Positions 37,273 to 46,231 of a DNA stretch of 64,000 nt are shown here, piece by piece. This DNA is from Marinoscillum sp. 108. GTDB lineage: Bacteria > Bacteroidota > Bacteroidia > Cytophagales > Cyclobacteriaceae. How positions within the stretch are numbered: the stretch's first letter is position 1; each line of letters starts with the position of its first letter. A program made the translations under genes and the position numbers. Where the stretch lies: contig NZ_LR734808.1 in the NCBI RefSeq assembly GCF_902506655.1, forward strand, positions 186,001 through 250,000, written 5' to 3'. The notes under the pieces are model-generated. The model saw only the letters and a list, made by a program, of their open reading frames with translations, was not told the DNA's origin and made no database searches.

Positions 37273-39006
37273 ATGGCATTTCTGCGCAATCTATTGGCCA
37301 CTATCGTGGGCCTTTTTATTTTTTGTTTCCTATTGATTTTTCTTTTGGGCAGTATCGCTGCTTCTTCAGAATCCATACCCCATGTAGAGGACAACTCGGT
37401 ATTACACCTGAACCTGTCCGGGGTGGTGGTAGAAAAAGCTGTGGATGACCCATTGCAGGAGCTTCTTGGGGGCGGACCAGCACCCATCAGCTTATTAGAC
37501 CTCCTGGCAGCCATTGATGCTGCGGCGTATGACGATCGTATTCGCGGCATTTACATCGAGCCTCAATTCCTTTCGGCTGGTTATTCCTCGCTGCAGGAGA
37601 TCAGAGATGCCATCATCGACTTTAAAAGTTCAGGGAAGTTTGTACATGCTTACGGAGAATACATCAGCGAAGGGGACTATTACCTCGTGTCAGTAGCTGA
37701 CTCCATATACCTGAATCCTCAAGGGTCGTTGGAGTTCAACGGGTTGACGGCCGGAGTTACCTTTTTCAAAGGACTTTTTGATAAACTGGAGATAGAGCCG
37801 GAGATTTTCAGAGTTGGAGAATACAAGAGCTTTGTGGAGCCATTCATTCGCAAGTCTATGAGTGAAGAAAACAGGCGCCAGTTGACCGAATTGATCACAT
37901 CTGTGCATGATACCTATTTGCAAAATGTTTCTGCTACCCGTGGCATCTCAGTGGATGCCCTGAAGGAGATTTCAGATCAAATGAAGGTGCGCTTACCAGA
38001 AGATGCGGCGCGGGTAGGCTTGGTGAGTAAAGTGGCGTATGAAGATGAGATGGTTGACTTACTTAAATCGGAAGTAGGACTAGGGTCTGGTGAAGACCTT
38101 ACGCTGATCACCTTTGATAAATATATGAAGACCACTTCCGCCAGCAGTCTGTCCAGCAATAAGATCGCTGTGATCGTGGCCAATGGCGATATTGTGATGG
38201 GCGAGGTGGATGACGCTGTGGGTAGTGATCAGTTTGCTAAGGAGATTAGAAAAGCACGGGAGAGCAGTTCTGTCAAAGCGATAGTCCTGAGGGTGAATTC
38301 TCCCGGTGGCAGCCTGACAGCCTCAGATATCATTTGGAGAGAAATCATGCTTACCAAAGGCAAAAAGCCCATCATTGCCTCTATGTCAGATGTGGCCGCT
38401 TCCGGAGGATATTTCATCGCCATGCCCTGCGATACCATCGTGGCTCAGCCCAATACCATCACCGGATCCATTGGGATTTTTGGATTACTTTTCAACTTTG
38501 GTGACTTTCTGGAGAACAAGCTGGGCATCACCAATGAGAGCGTATCCACTGGCGAGTTTTCGGACCTCATGACAGTGACCAGATCACTTACAGAATATGA
38601 GCGATCAATTATTCAAAATCAGGTAGAAGAGGGATACCGTACCTTTGTAACCAAAGCTGCGCAAGGTAGACAGATGCCGGTAGAGGAGCTGATGAAACAT
38701 GCCGGAGGTCGCGTATGGAGTGGTACCCAAGCCAAGGAGAGAGGTCTGGTCGATGTACTGGGCTCCTTTGATACGGCAGTAAAAATAGCCGCTGAAAAGG
38801 CCGGGATCATGGGCGATTATCGCCTGAGCTTTTACCCCAGACAAAAACCGCTTTTAGAAAAAATGCTGACTGATCTTAGTGAGGCAGAGGTGAAGATTTT
38901 CGCCGGTCAGGAGAAGGTATTTACTCCTTATCTTCAGCAGATCGAATCTTTGCAAAGAATGAACGGCATACAGGTGCGCCTGCCCGGCAATCTGGAGATT
39001 AAGTAA
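37273..39006 (+). CDS. sppA: Signal peptide peptidase SppA, 67K type
   Basis: Membrane-anchored S49 serine protease that degrades cleaved signal peptides. The 577-residue double-domain form has an N-terminal anchor (~4-30, VGLFIFCFLLIFLLGSIA). The general-base Lys is in VGEYKSFVEPF of the first repeat, and the nucleophile Ser in SDVAASGGYFIA of the second, matching the E. coli K209/S409 dyad. Length and layout match the long type. Followed 58 bases later by bioB. Confidence 0.95.
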   Translation: MAFLRNLLATIVGLFIFCFLLIFLLGSIAASSESIPHVEDNSVLHLNLSGVVVEKAVDDPLQELLGGGPAPISLLDLLAAIDAAAYDDRIRGIYIEPQFLSAGYSSLQEIRDAIIDFKSSGKFVHAYGEYISEGDYYLVSVADSIYLNPQGSLEFNGLTAGVTFFKGLFDKLEIEPEIFRVGEYKSFVEPFIRKSMSEENRRQLTELITSVHDTYLQNVSATRGISVDALKEISDQMKVRLPEDAARVGLVSKVAYEDEMVDLLKSEVGLGSGEDLTLITFDKYMKTTSASSLSSNKIAVIVANGDIVMGEVDDAVGSDQFAKEIRKARESSSVKAIVLRVNSPGGSLTASDIIWREIMLTKGKKPIIASMSDVAASGGYFIAMPCDTIVAQPNTITGSIGIFGLLFNFGDFLENKLGITNESVSTGEFSDLMTVTRSLTEYERSIIQNQVEEGYRTFVTKAAQGRQMPVEELMKHAGGRVWSGTQAKERGLVDVLGSFDTAVKIAAEKAGIMGDYRLSFYPRQKPLLEKMLTDLSEAEVKIFAGQEKVFTPYLQQIESLQRMNGIQVRLPGNLEIK

Positions 39007-39064
39007 AATCGAATTTTGGTGAATATTTAAACCTGACTAACTTCCCACCCAGAAAAATTAAACA

Positions 39065-40048
39065 ATGGAAATACGCAACGACTGGACCAAAGAAGAGATA
39101 AAAGCAATATTTGATAAGCCTGTACTGGAGCTGATCTACGAGGCTGCAACGGTGCACCGCCAACACAATGACCCTTCCGAGGTGCAGGTTTGTACCTTGC
39201 TCTCAATCAAAACCGGAGGTTGTCCTGAGGACTGTGCTTATTGCCCTCAGGCTGCCCGCTATCATACAGACGTGAAAGTGCATAAGCTTCTTGATGTGGA
39301 TTTTGTGATGGAAAAAGCCAAAAAAGCCCAGGAGAGCGGAAGTACCCGATTCTGCATGGGAGCTGCATGGCGTGAGGTACGTGATAACCGAGATTTTGAT
39401 AAAGTGATTGAGATGGTTTCCGGGGTGAATTCTCTGGGAATGGAAGTGTGTTGTACATTGGGGATGCTCACAGAAACTCAGGCGCAAAAACTAAAGGATG
39501 CCGGCCTATATGCTTACAATCATAACCTGGACACCTCTGAGGAGCATTACGAAGAGATCATTTCCACCCGCACTTACGATGACAGGTTGGAGACGATAGA
39601 TAATGTGAGAAAAGCCGAGATATCTGTCTGCTCAGGAGGTATCATAGGGCTGGGAGAGGCCAATGAAGACCGAATAGGAATGCTCCATACTCTGGCTACC
39701 ATGAGTGAGCACCCTGAGTCTGTTCCTGTGAATGCGTTGGTGCCTGTACCAGGCACGCCATTGGAGGATCAGGAGAAAGTATCTGTGTGGGACATGGTGA
39801 GGATGATTGCTACGGCACGGATCATTATGCCAAAGGCCATGGTCAGGTTGTCTGCTGGCAGAGTGCGGATGTCTGTGGAGGAGCAGGCCCTTTGCTTCCT
39901 GGCAGGAGCTAATTCCATTTTTGCGGGCGATGAGTTGCTGACCACCCCCAACCCTGAAGTGGATCAGGACAAAGCCATGTTTCAGACACTAAATTTGAAG
40001 CCCAGAGCTTCATTTAAAGGAGCAGCAGCCGAAAAATTCCTTGTTTAA
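39065..40048 (+). CDS. bioB: Biotin synthase
   Basis: Radical SAM enzyme inserting sulfur into dethiobiotin. The 327-residue protein has the CxxxCxxC cluster motif as Cys53, Cys57, Cys60 ([12 protein letters not shown]), then YNHNLDT, and the second-cluster context around [18 protein letters not shown]. No other biotin genes are nearby. A promoter-like TTTTG followed 19 bases later by TAACTTcC is present in the short gap upstream. Confidence 0.97.
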   Translation: MEIRNDWTKEEIKAIFDKPVLELIYEAATVHRQHNDPSEVQVCTLLSIKTGGCPEDCAYCPQAARYHTDVKVHKLLDVDFVMEKAKKAQESGSTRFCMGAAWREVRDNRDFDKVIEMVSGVNSLGMEVCCTLGMLTETQAQKLKDAGLYAYNHNLDTSEEHYEEIISTRTYDDRLETIDNVRKAEISVCSGGIIGLGEANEDRIGMLHTLATMSEHPESVPVNALVPVPGTPLEDQEKVSVWDMVRMIATARIIMPKAMVRLSAGRVRMSVEEQALCFLAGANSIFAGDELLTTPNPEVDQDKAMFQTLNLKPRASFKGAAAEKFLV

Positions 40049-40066
40049 TCCGGAGCCCCCAGAGCA

Positions 40067-41776
40067 ATGAAATTTGTGGATCTTAAAATCCGTAACAAGC
40101 TTGCTTTGGTGATGATTCTCTTCGCACTGGCAGTGATCTCACTGTTATCGGCGCTGTATTACATACAGTTCAAGGAAGCTCTGAAAGAGAGAGTATTCTT
40201 ACAGCTGTCCTCAGTCAAGCAGCTCAAGGTGTCTCAGGTGAGGCAGCGCATAGAAGCCCTGGTATTTGATTTTTTATCCAATCAGGCTTTCGCAGAGCAG
40301 CCAGACAATGCGGGCGTTTTGATCGCTGAGGGGTTCATCAGTCAGGATACAGTGATATCAGTCTATCCGCTACTCTTTCCAGAGGTTATCGGATCGGTGG
40401 TTATTCAGGACCTCACACCTCATGACCCAAAAGGACAAATCACCCTGGGCTTATTCAAGAAAGAAGCCAACAGAGTCAGGTTTGGTATTTTCCGCCCAAA
40501 TATTCAGTCAATCCTCATGGAGCGAACGGGTCTGGGAGAAACGGGAGAATCATATCTGGTTGGCGAGGATATGACCATGAGATCAAGTTCCAGGTTTTTT
40601 CCTGAAAGAAGACCCACCGATATTGTAGTGAAGAGCCAGGGAGTGATCAATGCACTGGATGGGGAAGAGGGGTACGGACTCATTAGTGATTATCGTGGAG
40701 TGACAGTTTTTAGTGCCTACGAGCGATTAGACGTTTCTAATCTCACCTGGGTGATTCTTTCAGAGATTGATGAGCAGGAGGCACTGTTCCCCTTAAAAAG
40801 CCTTCGCACCAATCTCATTATCGTATTGGGTATTATCCTCATTTTCGTGTTTATCGTTTCCTACGAGCTCTCCCGCCAACTGGTGAAGCCGGTGTTGATC
40901 ACCGAAGAGCAACTACGCAAAATGTCCAAAGGTATCTTTGAGTCTACTTTTGATGTGGTGAAGCGTGAAGATGAGATTGGCCAGATGTTTAGCGCGCTTG
41001 AGCGCCTCATCGCGGCGTTGAAGCAGACGGTGGTTTTTGCAAATGAGATTGGGTCAGGAAATTTTGAGGCCAGATACGACCTCCTGAGTTCAGAGGACAA
41101 GCTGGGGGCGGCCCTCATGGGCATGAAGGAACGATTGCAGGCCTATCAGGTGAGTGAGAAACGGCTGAAATTGGAAAACCAGCGTTCTTTGATTAGTGGA
41201 GAGGAAAAAGAGAGACAACGATTATCGCAGGAGCTGCATGACGGATTGGGGCCTATGCTCACCATCCTGAAGATCAAAGTGGAATCAAGTACCATACAGA
41301 TGGACGAGAAAAGGGAACTCATGCGACTCTTTGATGAGACATTGGGCGAAATGAGAAAGATTTCTAATAACCTGATGCCAAGTGTGCTGAGAGATTTTGG
41401 GGCTGGGGAGGCCATCCGAAACCTCGTGAAACAGATCGGCCAGGATCGGTTGCAGGTGCATTATCAGTATGATCCGAATGTAAAAATCAGCATCCCTACC
41501 AATATTTCTATCGCGCTTTATCGGGTGGCTCAGGAGGCAGTAAACAATGTGTTGAAACATGCCCGGGCATCGGTTCTGAATATTTCTTTGACAGAATTTA
41601 CCGATCGGGTGAGTCTCTACATACAGGACAATGGGCAGGGTTTTGACCCTGAAAATGTGACCCTGGGCAATGGACTAAGAAACATGAGGGAGCGTATAAA
41701 CGTAGAAAATGGTATTTTTGAGCTTACTTCGGATAGTAAAGGTTCCGTAATAGAAGTAGAAATCCCTCTTGTATGA
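40067..41776 (+). CDS. NarL-type sensor histidine kinase
   Basis: A 569-residue HisKA_3-class kinase. Membrane segments flank an extracytoplasmic sensor: ~14-36 (MILFALAVISLLSALYY) and ~247-267 (NLIIVLGIILIFVFIVSY). A HAMP-like linker (SRQLVKPVLITEEQLRKMSKG) follows, then a second helical linker. The phospho-acceptor is His391 in LSQELHDGLGPML. A compact ATPase has NVLKHARAS, DNGQGFD and GNGLRNM. It overlaps the response regulator by four bases, a cognate pair. Confidence 0.94.
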   Translation: MKFVDLKIRNKLALVMILFALAVISLLSALYYIQFKEALKERVFLQLSSVKQLKVSQVRQRIEALVFDFLSNQAFAEQPDNAGVLIAEGFISQDTVISVYPLLFPEVIGSVVIQDLTPHDPKGQITLGLFKKEANRVRFGIFRPNIQSILMERTGLGETGESYLVGEDMTMRSSSRFFPERRPTDIVVKSQGVINALDGEEGYGLISDYRGVTVFSAYERLDVSNLTWVILSEIDEQEALFPLKSLRTNLIIVLGIILIFVFIVSYELSRQLVKPVLITEEQLRKMSKGIFESTFDVVKREDEIGQMFSALERLIAALKQTVVFANEIGSGNFEARYDLLSSEDKLGAALMGMKERLQAYQVSEKRLKLENQRSLISGEEKERQRLSQELHDGLGPMLTILKIKVESSTIQMDEKRELMRLFDETLGEMRKISNNLMPSVLRDFGAGEAIRNLVKQIGQDRLQVHYQYDPNVKISIPTNISIALYRVAQEAVNNVLKHARASVLNISLTEFTDRVSLYIQDNGQGFDPENVTLGNGLRNMRERINVENGIFELTSDSKGSVIEVEIPLV

Positions 41777-42402
41777 GTAAAATTAGCGTTATCGTAGTTG
41801 ATGATCATCAGCTTTTCAGAGAAGGAGTGAGGTCACTCTTTGCCGAGGATGATCTTATTTCCATTGAAGGAGAAGCAGACTCTGCAGAGAGTATGTATTC
41901 GTTTTTTGATCAGGCACTTCCAGAAGTAGTGCTCATGGATATTACCATGCCCGGCGCGGATGGGTTGTCCATCATAAGGGAAAGTCGGAAGCGATTTCCC
42001 GACGTGAAGTTTATCGTACTTACCATGCACGCCGATGGGCAGTACGTAGTGAAGGCTGTGAGAAGCGGCGCTTTTGGTTACCTGCTGAAAAACGCAGATA
42101 AGGAAGAGCTCAGTGAAGCCATCCTCACCGTAAGTAAAGGGAAGAAGTATTTCAATAGTGAAATCTCTCAACTTATGGTGGGTAATATATCGCTGGAAGG
42201 AGACAATACACAGCGACTCTCTGAACGTGAAACGCAAGTGCTACAGCTCGTCTCCAATGGCAAAACCACCAAAGAAATAGCCGAGGAGCTCTTTGTGAGT
42301 TCCCGTACGGTAGAGACCCATCGGGTGAATATGATGAAGAAGCTGGATGTACAGAACACCGCAGAACTGATCAAAAAGGCGGTAAAATTGAAGCTCATCT
42401 AA
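41773..42402 (+). CDS. NarL/LuxR-family response regulator
   Basis: A 209-residue regulator. The receiver domain has the acidic pair DD at 10-11, phospho-acceptor Asp56 (VVLMDITMPGADG) and Lys105 region (YLLKNADKEEL). A LuxR helix-turn-helix (~143-205) contains LSERETQVLQLVSNGKTTKE and VSSRTVETHRVNMMKKL. Co-translated with the upstream kinase (ATGA overlap). A hairpin lies just after the stop. The small secreted repeat protein 103 bases downstream is a plausible target. Confidence 0.95.
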   Translation: MSKISVIVVDDHQLFREGVRSLFAEDDLISIEGEADSAESMYSFFDQALPEVVLMDITMPGADGLSIIRESRKRFPDVKFIVLTMHADGQYVVKAVRSGAFGYLLKNADKEELSEAILTVSKGKKYFNSEISQLMVGNISLEGDNTQRLSERETQVLQLVSNGKTTKEIAEELFVSSRTVETHRVNMMKKLDVQNTAELIKKAVKLKLI

Positions 42403-42405
42403 AAA

Positions 42406-42425
42406 CATCCGTATAAATACGGATG
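42406..42425 (+). terminator. Hairpin after the response regulator gene
   Basis: CATCCGTA and TACGGATG are perfect 8-bp arms with a 4-base loop, starting four bases after the stop codon. Only short T runs follow (GGGATTTTACC), so it may be a weak terminator or a 3' stabilising hairpin. It separates the two-component genes from the small secreted protein gene. Confidence 0.5.
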
Positions 42426-42468
42426 GGATTTTACCATTTTATCAGGAAATGCCTAGAGCCTCAGGGGC

Positions 42469-42486
42469 CGTTTATTTGTGTAAACG
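42469..42486. promoter_or_regulatory. Inverted repeat before the tri-repeat protein gene
   Basis: CGTTTA and TAAACG arms separated by TTTGTG, 18 bases before the ATG at 42505. The internal TTTATTTG matches seven of eight positions of TAnnTTTG, so a -7 element and an operator could coincide here. No good -33 TTG is at the usual distance. A purine-rich AGAGGA lies before the ATG. Confidence 0.35.
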
Positions 42487-42504
42487 AAACCAAAAAGAGG
42501 AACC

Positions 42505-42801
42505 ATGAAAAAACTAGCAGCATTGACCGTATTCTGTTTTTTGATTGTTATGAGCACAATGGCTCAAGGTTCTGGGGATTTGAAAGGACCCGAAGCTAAA
42601 AACAGAAAGCCATGGCTTGACCCTAAGCCTGCCAGCACTGTGTATTTAGTGAAAGGTGAAAGCCTACAGGGACCGGCCGCTAAAAACGTCCGACCTCTTG
42701 AGCGAAAAACCGGAGAACTGGTAAAACTTGACTTAACAACAAAGGATAAACTTAAAGGACCGGCTTATAAAAATTACAAGCCGTGGAAAGATCATCAATA
42801 G
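42505..42801 (+). CDS. Small secreted protein with three LxGPxxKNxxP repeats
   Basis: A 98-residue protein of unknown function. A signal peptide (MKKLAALTVFCFLIVMSTMA) is followed by a basic mature chain of about 77 residues. It contains three copies of a 12-residue motif, L-[KQ]-G-P-x-x-K-N-x-[KR]-P-[WL], at residues 26-37, 54-65 and 83-94, spaced 28-29 residues apart. Lys and Arg are frequent and no Cys remains in the mature part. It has its own upstream sequence with AGAGGA before the ATG and a strong terminator after, so it is probably a separate well-expressed transcript. It follows a two-component system. I do not recognise the family. Confidence 0.8.
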   Translation: MKKLAALTVFCFLIVMSTMAQGSGDLKGPEAKNRKPWLDPKPASTVYLVKGESLQGPAAKNVRPLERKTGELVKLDLTTKDKLKGPAYKNYKPWKDHQ

Positions 42802-42829
42802 GCATGGGTGAGCACACACTTCATGGAGA

Positions 42830-42857
42830 CCCACATCGATAACGATGTGGGTTTTTT
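42830..42857 (+). terminator. Rho-independent terminator after the tri-repeat protein gene
   Basis: CCCACATCG and CGATGTGGG (perfect 9-bp arms) with loop ATAA, then six T residues. It starts 28 bases past the stop codon of the small secreted protein gene. Confidence 0.9.
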
Positions 42858-43164
42858 ATTTTCAGGTGAGTTTTATTCAGACCATTACAGAAAGGGAATT
42901 CTTGGGATCAAGCCAACTTTATCTGTTGGGAGATTGTATAGGATCAAGCGGAATTCCTGCAGAGAGATCACATTAAAGATGGATGGTGACCGTAATGACT
43001 TGAAGTTATCATCCCACCGAAACCAGATCAAGGAGGGGCGAGTTGTCCTCCACCGACGTGAACATTATGAAGCAACGGATTCTGGTCTCCACAAAGTCTC
43101 CCCAAATTTTCTCACATGTGCCTTACGCGTTGACTTTGTAGAGAACAGAATCCATCATTGCCTT
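42858..43164. other. Non-coding gap with no recognised gene
   Basis: About 300 bases between the terminator and the convergent 3' end of the permease gene. A plus-strand open frame (42808-43179) crosses the terminator and has no protein-like features, so it is not called. The gap holds repeated fragments: GGATCAAGC occurs twice, each near a GAATTC, and a 22-bp imperfect inverted repeat lies at its right end. It may be a decayed element, but no intact transposase or RNA gene was recognised. Confidence 0.5.
43077..43153 (-). repeat. 22-bp imperfect inverted repeat downstream of the permease gene
   Basis: Arms at 43077-43098 and 43132-43153 match at 20 of 22 positions around a 33-base spacer. 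On the minus strand one of the two mismatches becomes a G-U pair, so the permease transcript could end in or carry a large hairpin. No T tract follows on the minus strand. It could also be the remnant of a small mobile element. Confidence 0.6.
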
Positions 43165-45756
43165 CTATTCATCTCTTAGAGAATCGGCTGGATTTCTCAA
43201 GGCCGCTTGAAGAGTGTGGTGCCCAATGGTAAGGATAGTGAGCAACAATCCGCTCATGCCTGCCATTAAGAAGAGTGACAAGTCAAGGTCAATCCTAAAA
43301 GCAAACTGATTCAGCCAATCCTGCATGATAAAATAGGCCAGTGGAGATGCCAGTGCAATGGCGATGAAGACAAGCATAAGAAACTCTTTGCCAATGAGGG
43401 AGAGGATGCTTGCCGTTGAGGCGCCCATTACCTTTCTGATACCTATTTCCTTCGTTTTGACCTCTGTATTGAACGATACCAGGCTGAGTAAACCCAGGCA
43501 GGAAATGACGATCGCCACTATGGTAAAGTAGAGAGTAAGCTGACTGACCAGAAGTTCACTTTTATATCGCTCATTATAGGCCTTGTCCATAAAGGTAAAA
43601 TCAAAAGTCCTATCCGGCTGAAACTCCTTATGAAGTGTTTCCATGGAGGCGATGGCCTCCTGAGTCATATTGCTTTTGGTCTTGATCAACATAAGGGAAG
43701 GCTCAGGATCCATGCGAATGATCAGGGGCTTGTAGGGAGCGTGTAGAGACTGGATGTGAAAGTTTTTCGTCACACCAATGATTTTTCCTTTCTGTCCCCA
43801 AAACTCCAGATCCTGTCCTATAGGATTATCAAAACCCATAATGTTAGCAGAGACCTCATTGATCAGGTAGTTGTTGGAGTCACTGGCAATGTTGCGGTCA
43901 AAATTTCTACCTTCCTTTAGTTGAATAGACATCAGCGGTATGAAATCTGGATTGACACCCAGGATGTTGAAGTAAACATCGGTATGCTCATCCCTCCCAG
44001 TCCAGTAAGGGTCAGAAGTGGAACTTCCTATATTCGTCGGATCTCCATCTGAGGCTGCCACCGCCTTGATGCCGGGCATTTGCAAGAGCCTTTCTTTATA
44101 GATCTCAAATGTCTGTGGATTGAGATCGCCAAAGCCCATTTTAATAACATTCTCTCGGTCTAGCCCCAGGTTTTTGCTAAATACATATTGGAGTTGTTTG
44201 TAAATGGTAATTGACCCAAAAATCATGACGATTGTAATGACAAATTGGAACACCACCAGTCCTTTTCTGAAAAGCGCATTGGATCGATCTGCCCGCATGA
44301 TTCCCTTGAGTGACAGAATGGGGTGCAGGGACGCCATGTAAATGGCCGGATACAAGCCTGAAATGAACCCGATGGAAAGAATAAGTCCGAGGGAAGCCAG
44401 GATGAAAGATGGTGTGAAGAAGTCAGCACCTATTTCCTTGCCTGCCAGTACATTGAAGTATGGAAGGAGGCCCATGGTGAAGAATGCAGAGAGAATGAAA
44501 GCCAACAGTGTGATCAGTATTGCTTCAGTGAGAAACTGAGCTCGCAGTGAGGATTTCACCGCTCCCATGACCTTTCTGATACCAGTTTCCCTGGAGCGTT
44601 TAGCAGACTTGGCAGTGGTGAGGTTCATGAAGTTTACACCTGCTAATATCAGAATAAGGATAGCCGAGATGCTTAATAGTCGTACATAGTCAATTCTGCC
44701 TCCTGAAAGCTGACCTTGCTCATATTTGTTGTAAAGGTATAGACTTGAAAAGGGCTGTAGAATGAGCGGAGCTGTTTCCTCCTGGTCTGGTCGGTTTTCG
44801 GAAATGGCATTCAGAATGTTGTCGTTGGCTGAGGCCGTAGAATACCCCGGAGCCAGCTTCACGTACATGTTGTGGTTATAGTTTCCCCAGTGTTTCTGAG
44901 AAGGGTTTATGAGCACGTAGTAATCAAAGGGAATAATGAAATCAAACTTGAGTGTAGAATGTTTTGGAATGTTTTCGAAGATCCCCGCTAGGGTAAAAGT
45001 GCGGTTGTTCTTATCAGTAATACTTTGTCCTATCAGGTTTTTTGAGCGCCAGTCATCCCCAAAATAGCGGGCTGCAGAGGACTCGTTGATCACAATGGAT
45101 TCAGGCTGCTTATAGAGCAACTGATGGTCACCTTGAATAAATGGGATTGAGAAAATTTCAAAAAGTTCTGGAGAGCCGTAATGACCGGAAAGCGTCACAT
45201 GTTCCCGGCCTTTTTTAAGAATCAAGGTGGCCCCCCAATTGGTAATCGCGGCTTTTTCTATAGCCGGATACTTATCCTGTAAGACTTCCCGCAGTGGCTG
45301 AGGTGTAGTTCTCCAGGTATGTATGGTTCCTGATGACTCTATTTGGTTGACCAGCACATAGTGTATGTCATCTACATGGGCAGGCCATTGGTTGTACTTG
45401 AGTTCATCATTGACCCACAGATAAATAAACAGACTGCAGGTGATGCCCAAAGCCAGTCCGAATACATTGGTGAAGGTGTAGGCCTTTTCTTTTTTGAAGA
45501 CTCGAAAGGCTACTTTGATGTAGTTGGCAATAATTTGTGTGTTCATACTCAGTTGAGTTGATTTGAAACTTGAGGGACGAAAAAAACGAATGACATCTAG
45601 CGTGAATTTTCTTTTGGCGGTGGTCAGACCTTTGGTCTTTAGGTTTTTATGGAATTGCTCATACAGATCGCCCTGGATCTCATCAAGCAGATCCTCGTGA
45701 CAATACCATTTCAGAAAGCGGTCGGCCAGTTTGGGCGGTGAGGTGGCTTGGTTCAT
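43165..45756 (-). CDS. FtsX/MacB-type ABC transporter permease with prefix domain
   Basis: An 863-residue permease from the ATG at 45756, fixed by the ATGA overlap with the PadR gene. The first ~90 residues are a permease prefix domain (PPKLADRFLKWYCHEDLLDEI). A membrane helix follows at ~100-120, then a large extracytoplasmic MacB-like domain, three helices in ~365-480, a second extracytoplasmic region, and three C-terminal helices containing the EIGIRKVMGAS motif; RETGIRKVMGA occurs in the first half. Two FtsX repeats are therefore present. No ATPase gene is adjacent, as is usual for these Bacteroidota permeases. Role likely in export or envelope stress. Confidence 0.9.
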   Translation of the reverse strand: MNQATSPPKLADRFLKWYCHEDLLDEIQGDLYEQFHKNLKTKGLTTAKRKFTLDVIRFFRPSSFKSTQLSMNTQIIANYIKVAFRVFKKEKAYTFTNVFGLALGITCSLFIYLWVNDELKYNQWPAHVDDIHYVLVNQIESSGTIHTWRTTPQPLREVLQDKYPAIEKAAITNWGATLILKKGREHVTLSGHYGSPELFEIFSIPFIQGDHQLLYKQPESIVINESSAARYFGDDWRSKNLIGQSITDKNNRTFTLAGIFENIPKHSTLKFDFIIPFDYYVLINPSQKHWGNYNHNMYVKLAPGYSTASANDNILNAISENRPDQEETAPLILQPFSSLYLYNKYEQGQLSGGRIDYVRLLSISAILILILAGVNFMNLTTAKSAKRSRETGIRKVMGAVKSSLRAQFLTEAILITLLAFILSAFFTMGLLPYFNVLAGKEIGADFFTPSFILASLGLILSIGFISGLYPAIYMASLHPILSLKGIMRADRSNALFRKGLVVFQFVITIVMIFGSITIYKQLQYVFSKNLGLDRENVIKMGFGDLNPQTFEIYKERLLQMPGIKAVAASDGDPTNIGSSTSDPYWTGRDEHTDVYFNILGVNPDFIPLMSIQLKEGRNFDRNIASDSNNYLINEVSANIMGFDNPIGQDLEFWGQKGKIIGVTKNFHIQSLHAPYKPLIIRMDPEPSLMLIKTKSNMTQEAIASMETLHKEFQPDRTFDFTFMDKAYNERYKSELLVSQLTLYFTIVAIVISCLGLLSLVSFNTEVKTKEIGIRKVMGASTASILSLIGKEFLMLVFIAIALASPLAYFIMQDWLNQFAFRIDLDLSLFLMAGMSGLLLTILTIGHHTLQAALRNPADSLRDE

Positions 45757-46079
45757 ATGGTATTGAATTGAGGTGCCATTTCCCATAGTTCATCTCTGGT
45801 GGCCTTCAGTTCGGCGAGGATTTTATAACCAGTCCTGGTGATTTCGAAAATGCGTTTTTTTCGGCCGCCCCGCTCGGAGGTGGCACCACCCATCTGAGAG
45901 GACACAAATCCCTTTTTTTCCAAACGGCTCAATACAGTATGTATGGCTGGTATGGAGATGGTTTTTCCGGTGCGCTTTTCGTACTCTTCCACCACCGAGA
46001 CTCCATACACATCCTCCTGCATCACCAATACAATCAAAAGGATGGTTTCTTCAAGGCTACCGATACTAGAGTCATTCAT
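45753..46079 (-). CDS. PadR-family transcriptional regulator
   Basis: A 108-residue winged-helix regulator. The DNA-binding core runs through LEETILLIVLVMQEDVYG, AIHTVLSRLEKKGFVSS and RKKRIFEITRTGYKILAELK (wing and C-terminal helix). PadR proteins repress adjacent transporter genes and respond to small ligands. The stop overlaps the permease start (ATGA), so it probably controls its own operon. The permease prefix domain is commonly found with PadR partners. Confidence 0.93.
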   Translation of the reverse strand: MNDSSIGSLEETILLIVLVMQEDVYGVSVVEEYEKRTGKTISIPAIHTVLSRLEKKGFVSSQMGGATSERGGRKKRIFEITRTGYKILAELKATRDELWEMAPQFNTI

Positions 46080-46231
46080 TATACGGATATTTAATTAACT
46101 ATTGTAGATCAAATAAACGATTTGCGAAAAATAAGTTGCGTTTGAGGTCAGAAATTTTTCATTTCAGGGCCTTAATGAATCGCTAGTTCGGTTTCCTGAT
46201 AAGTTTTTGAGGCGTAACTTTATTAAAAAAA

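Noticed and set aside
42808-43179. 123-aa plus-strand open frame after the tri-repeat protein gene
   Set aside because: It starts just after the previous stop, runs straight through the clear 42830-42857 terminator, and has no hydrophobic core pattern, signal or known motif.
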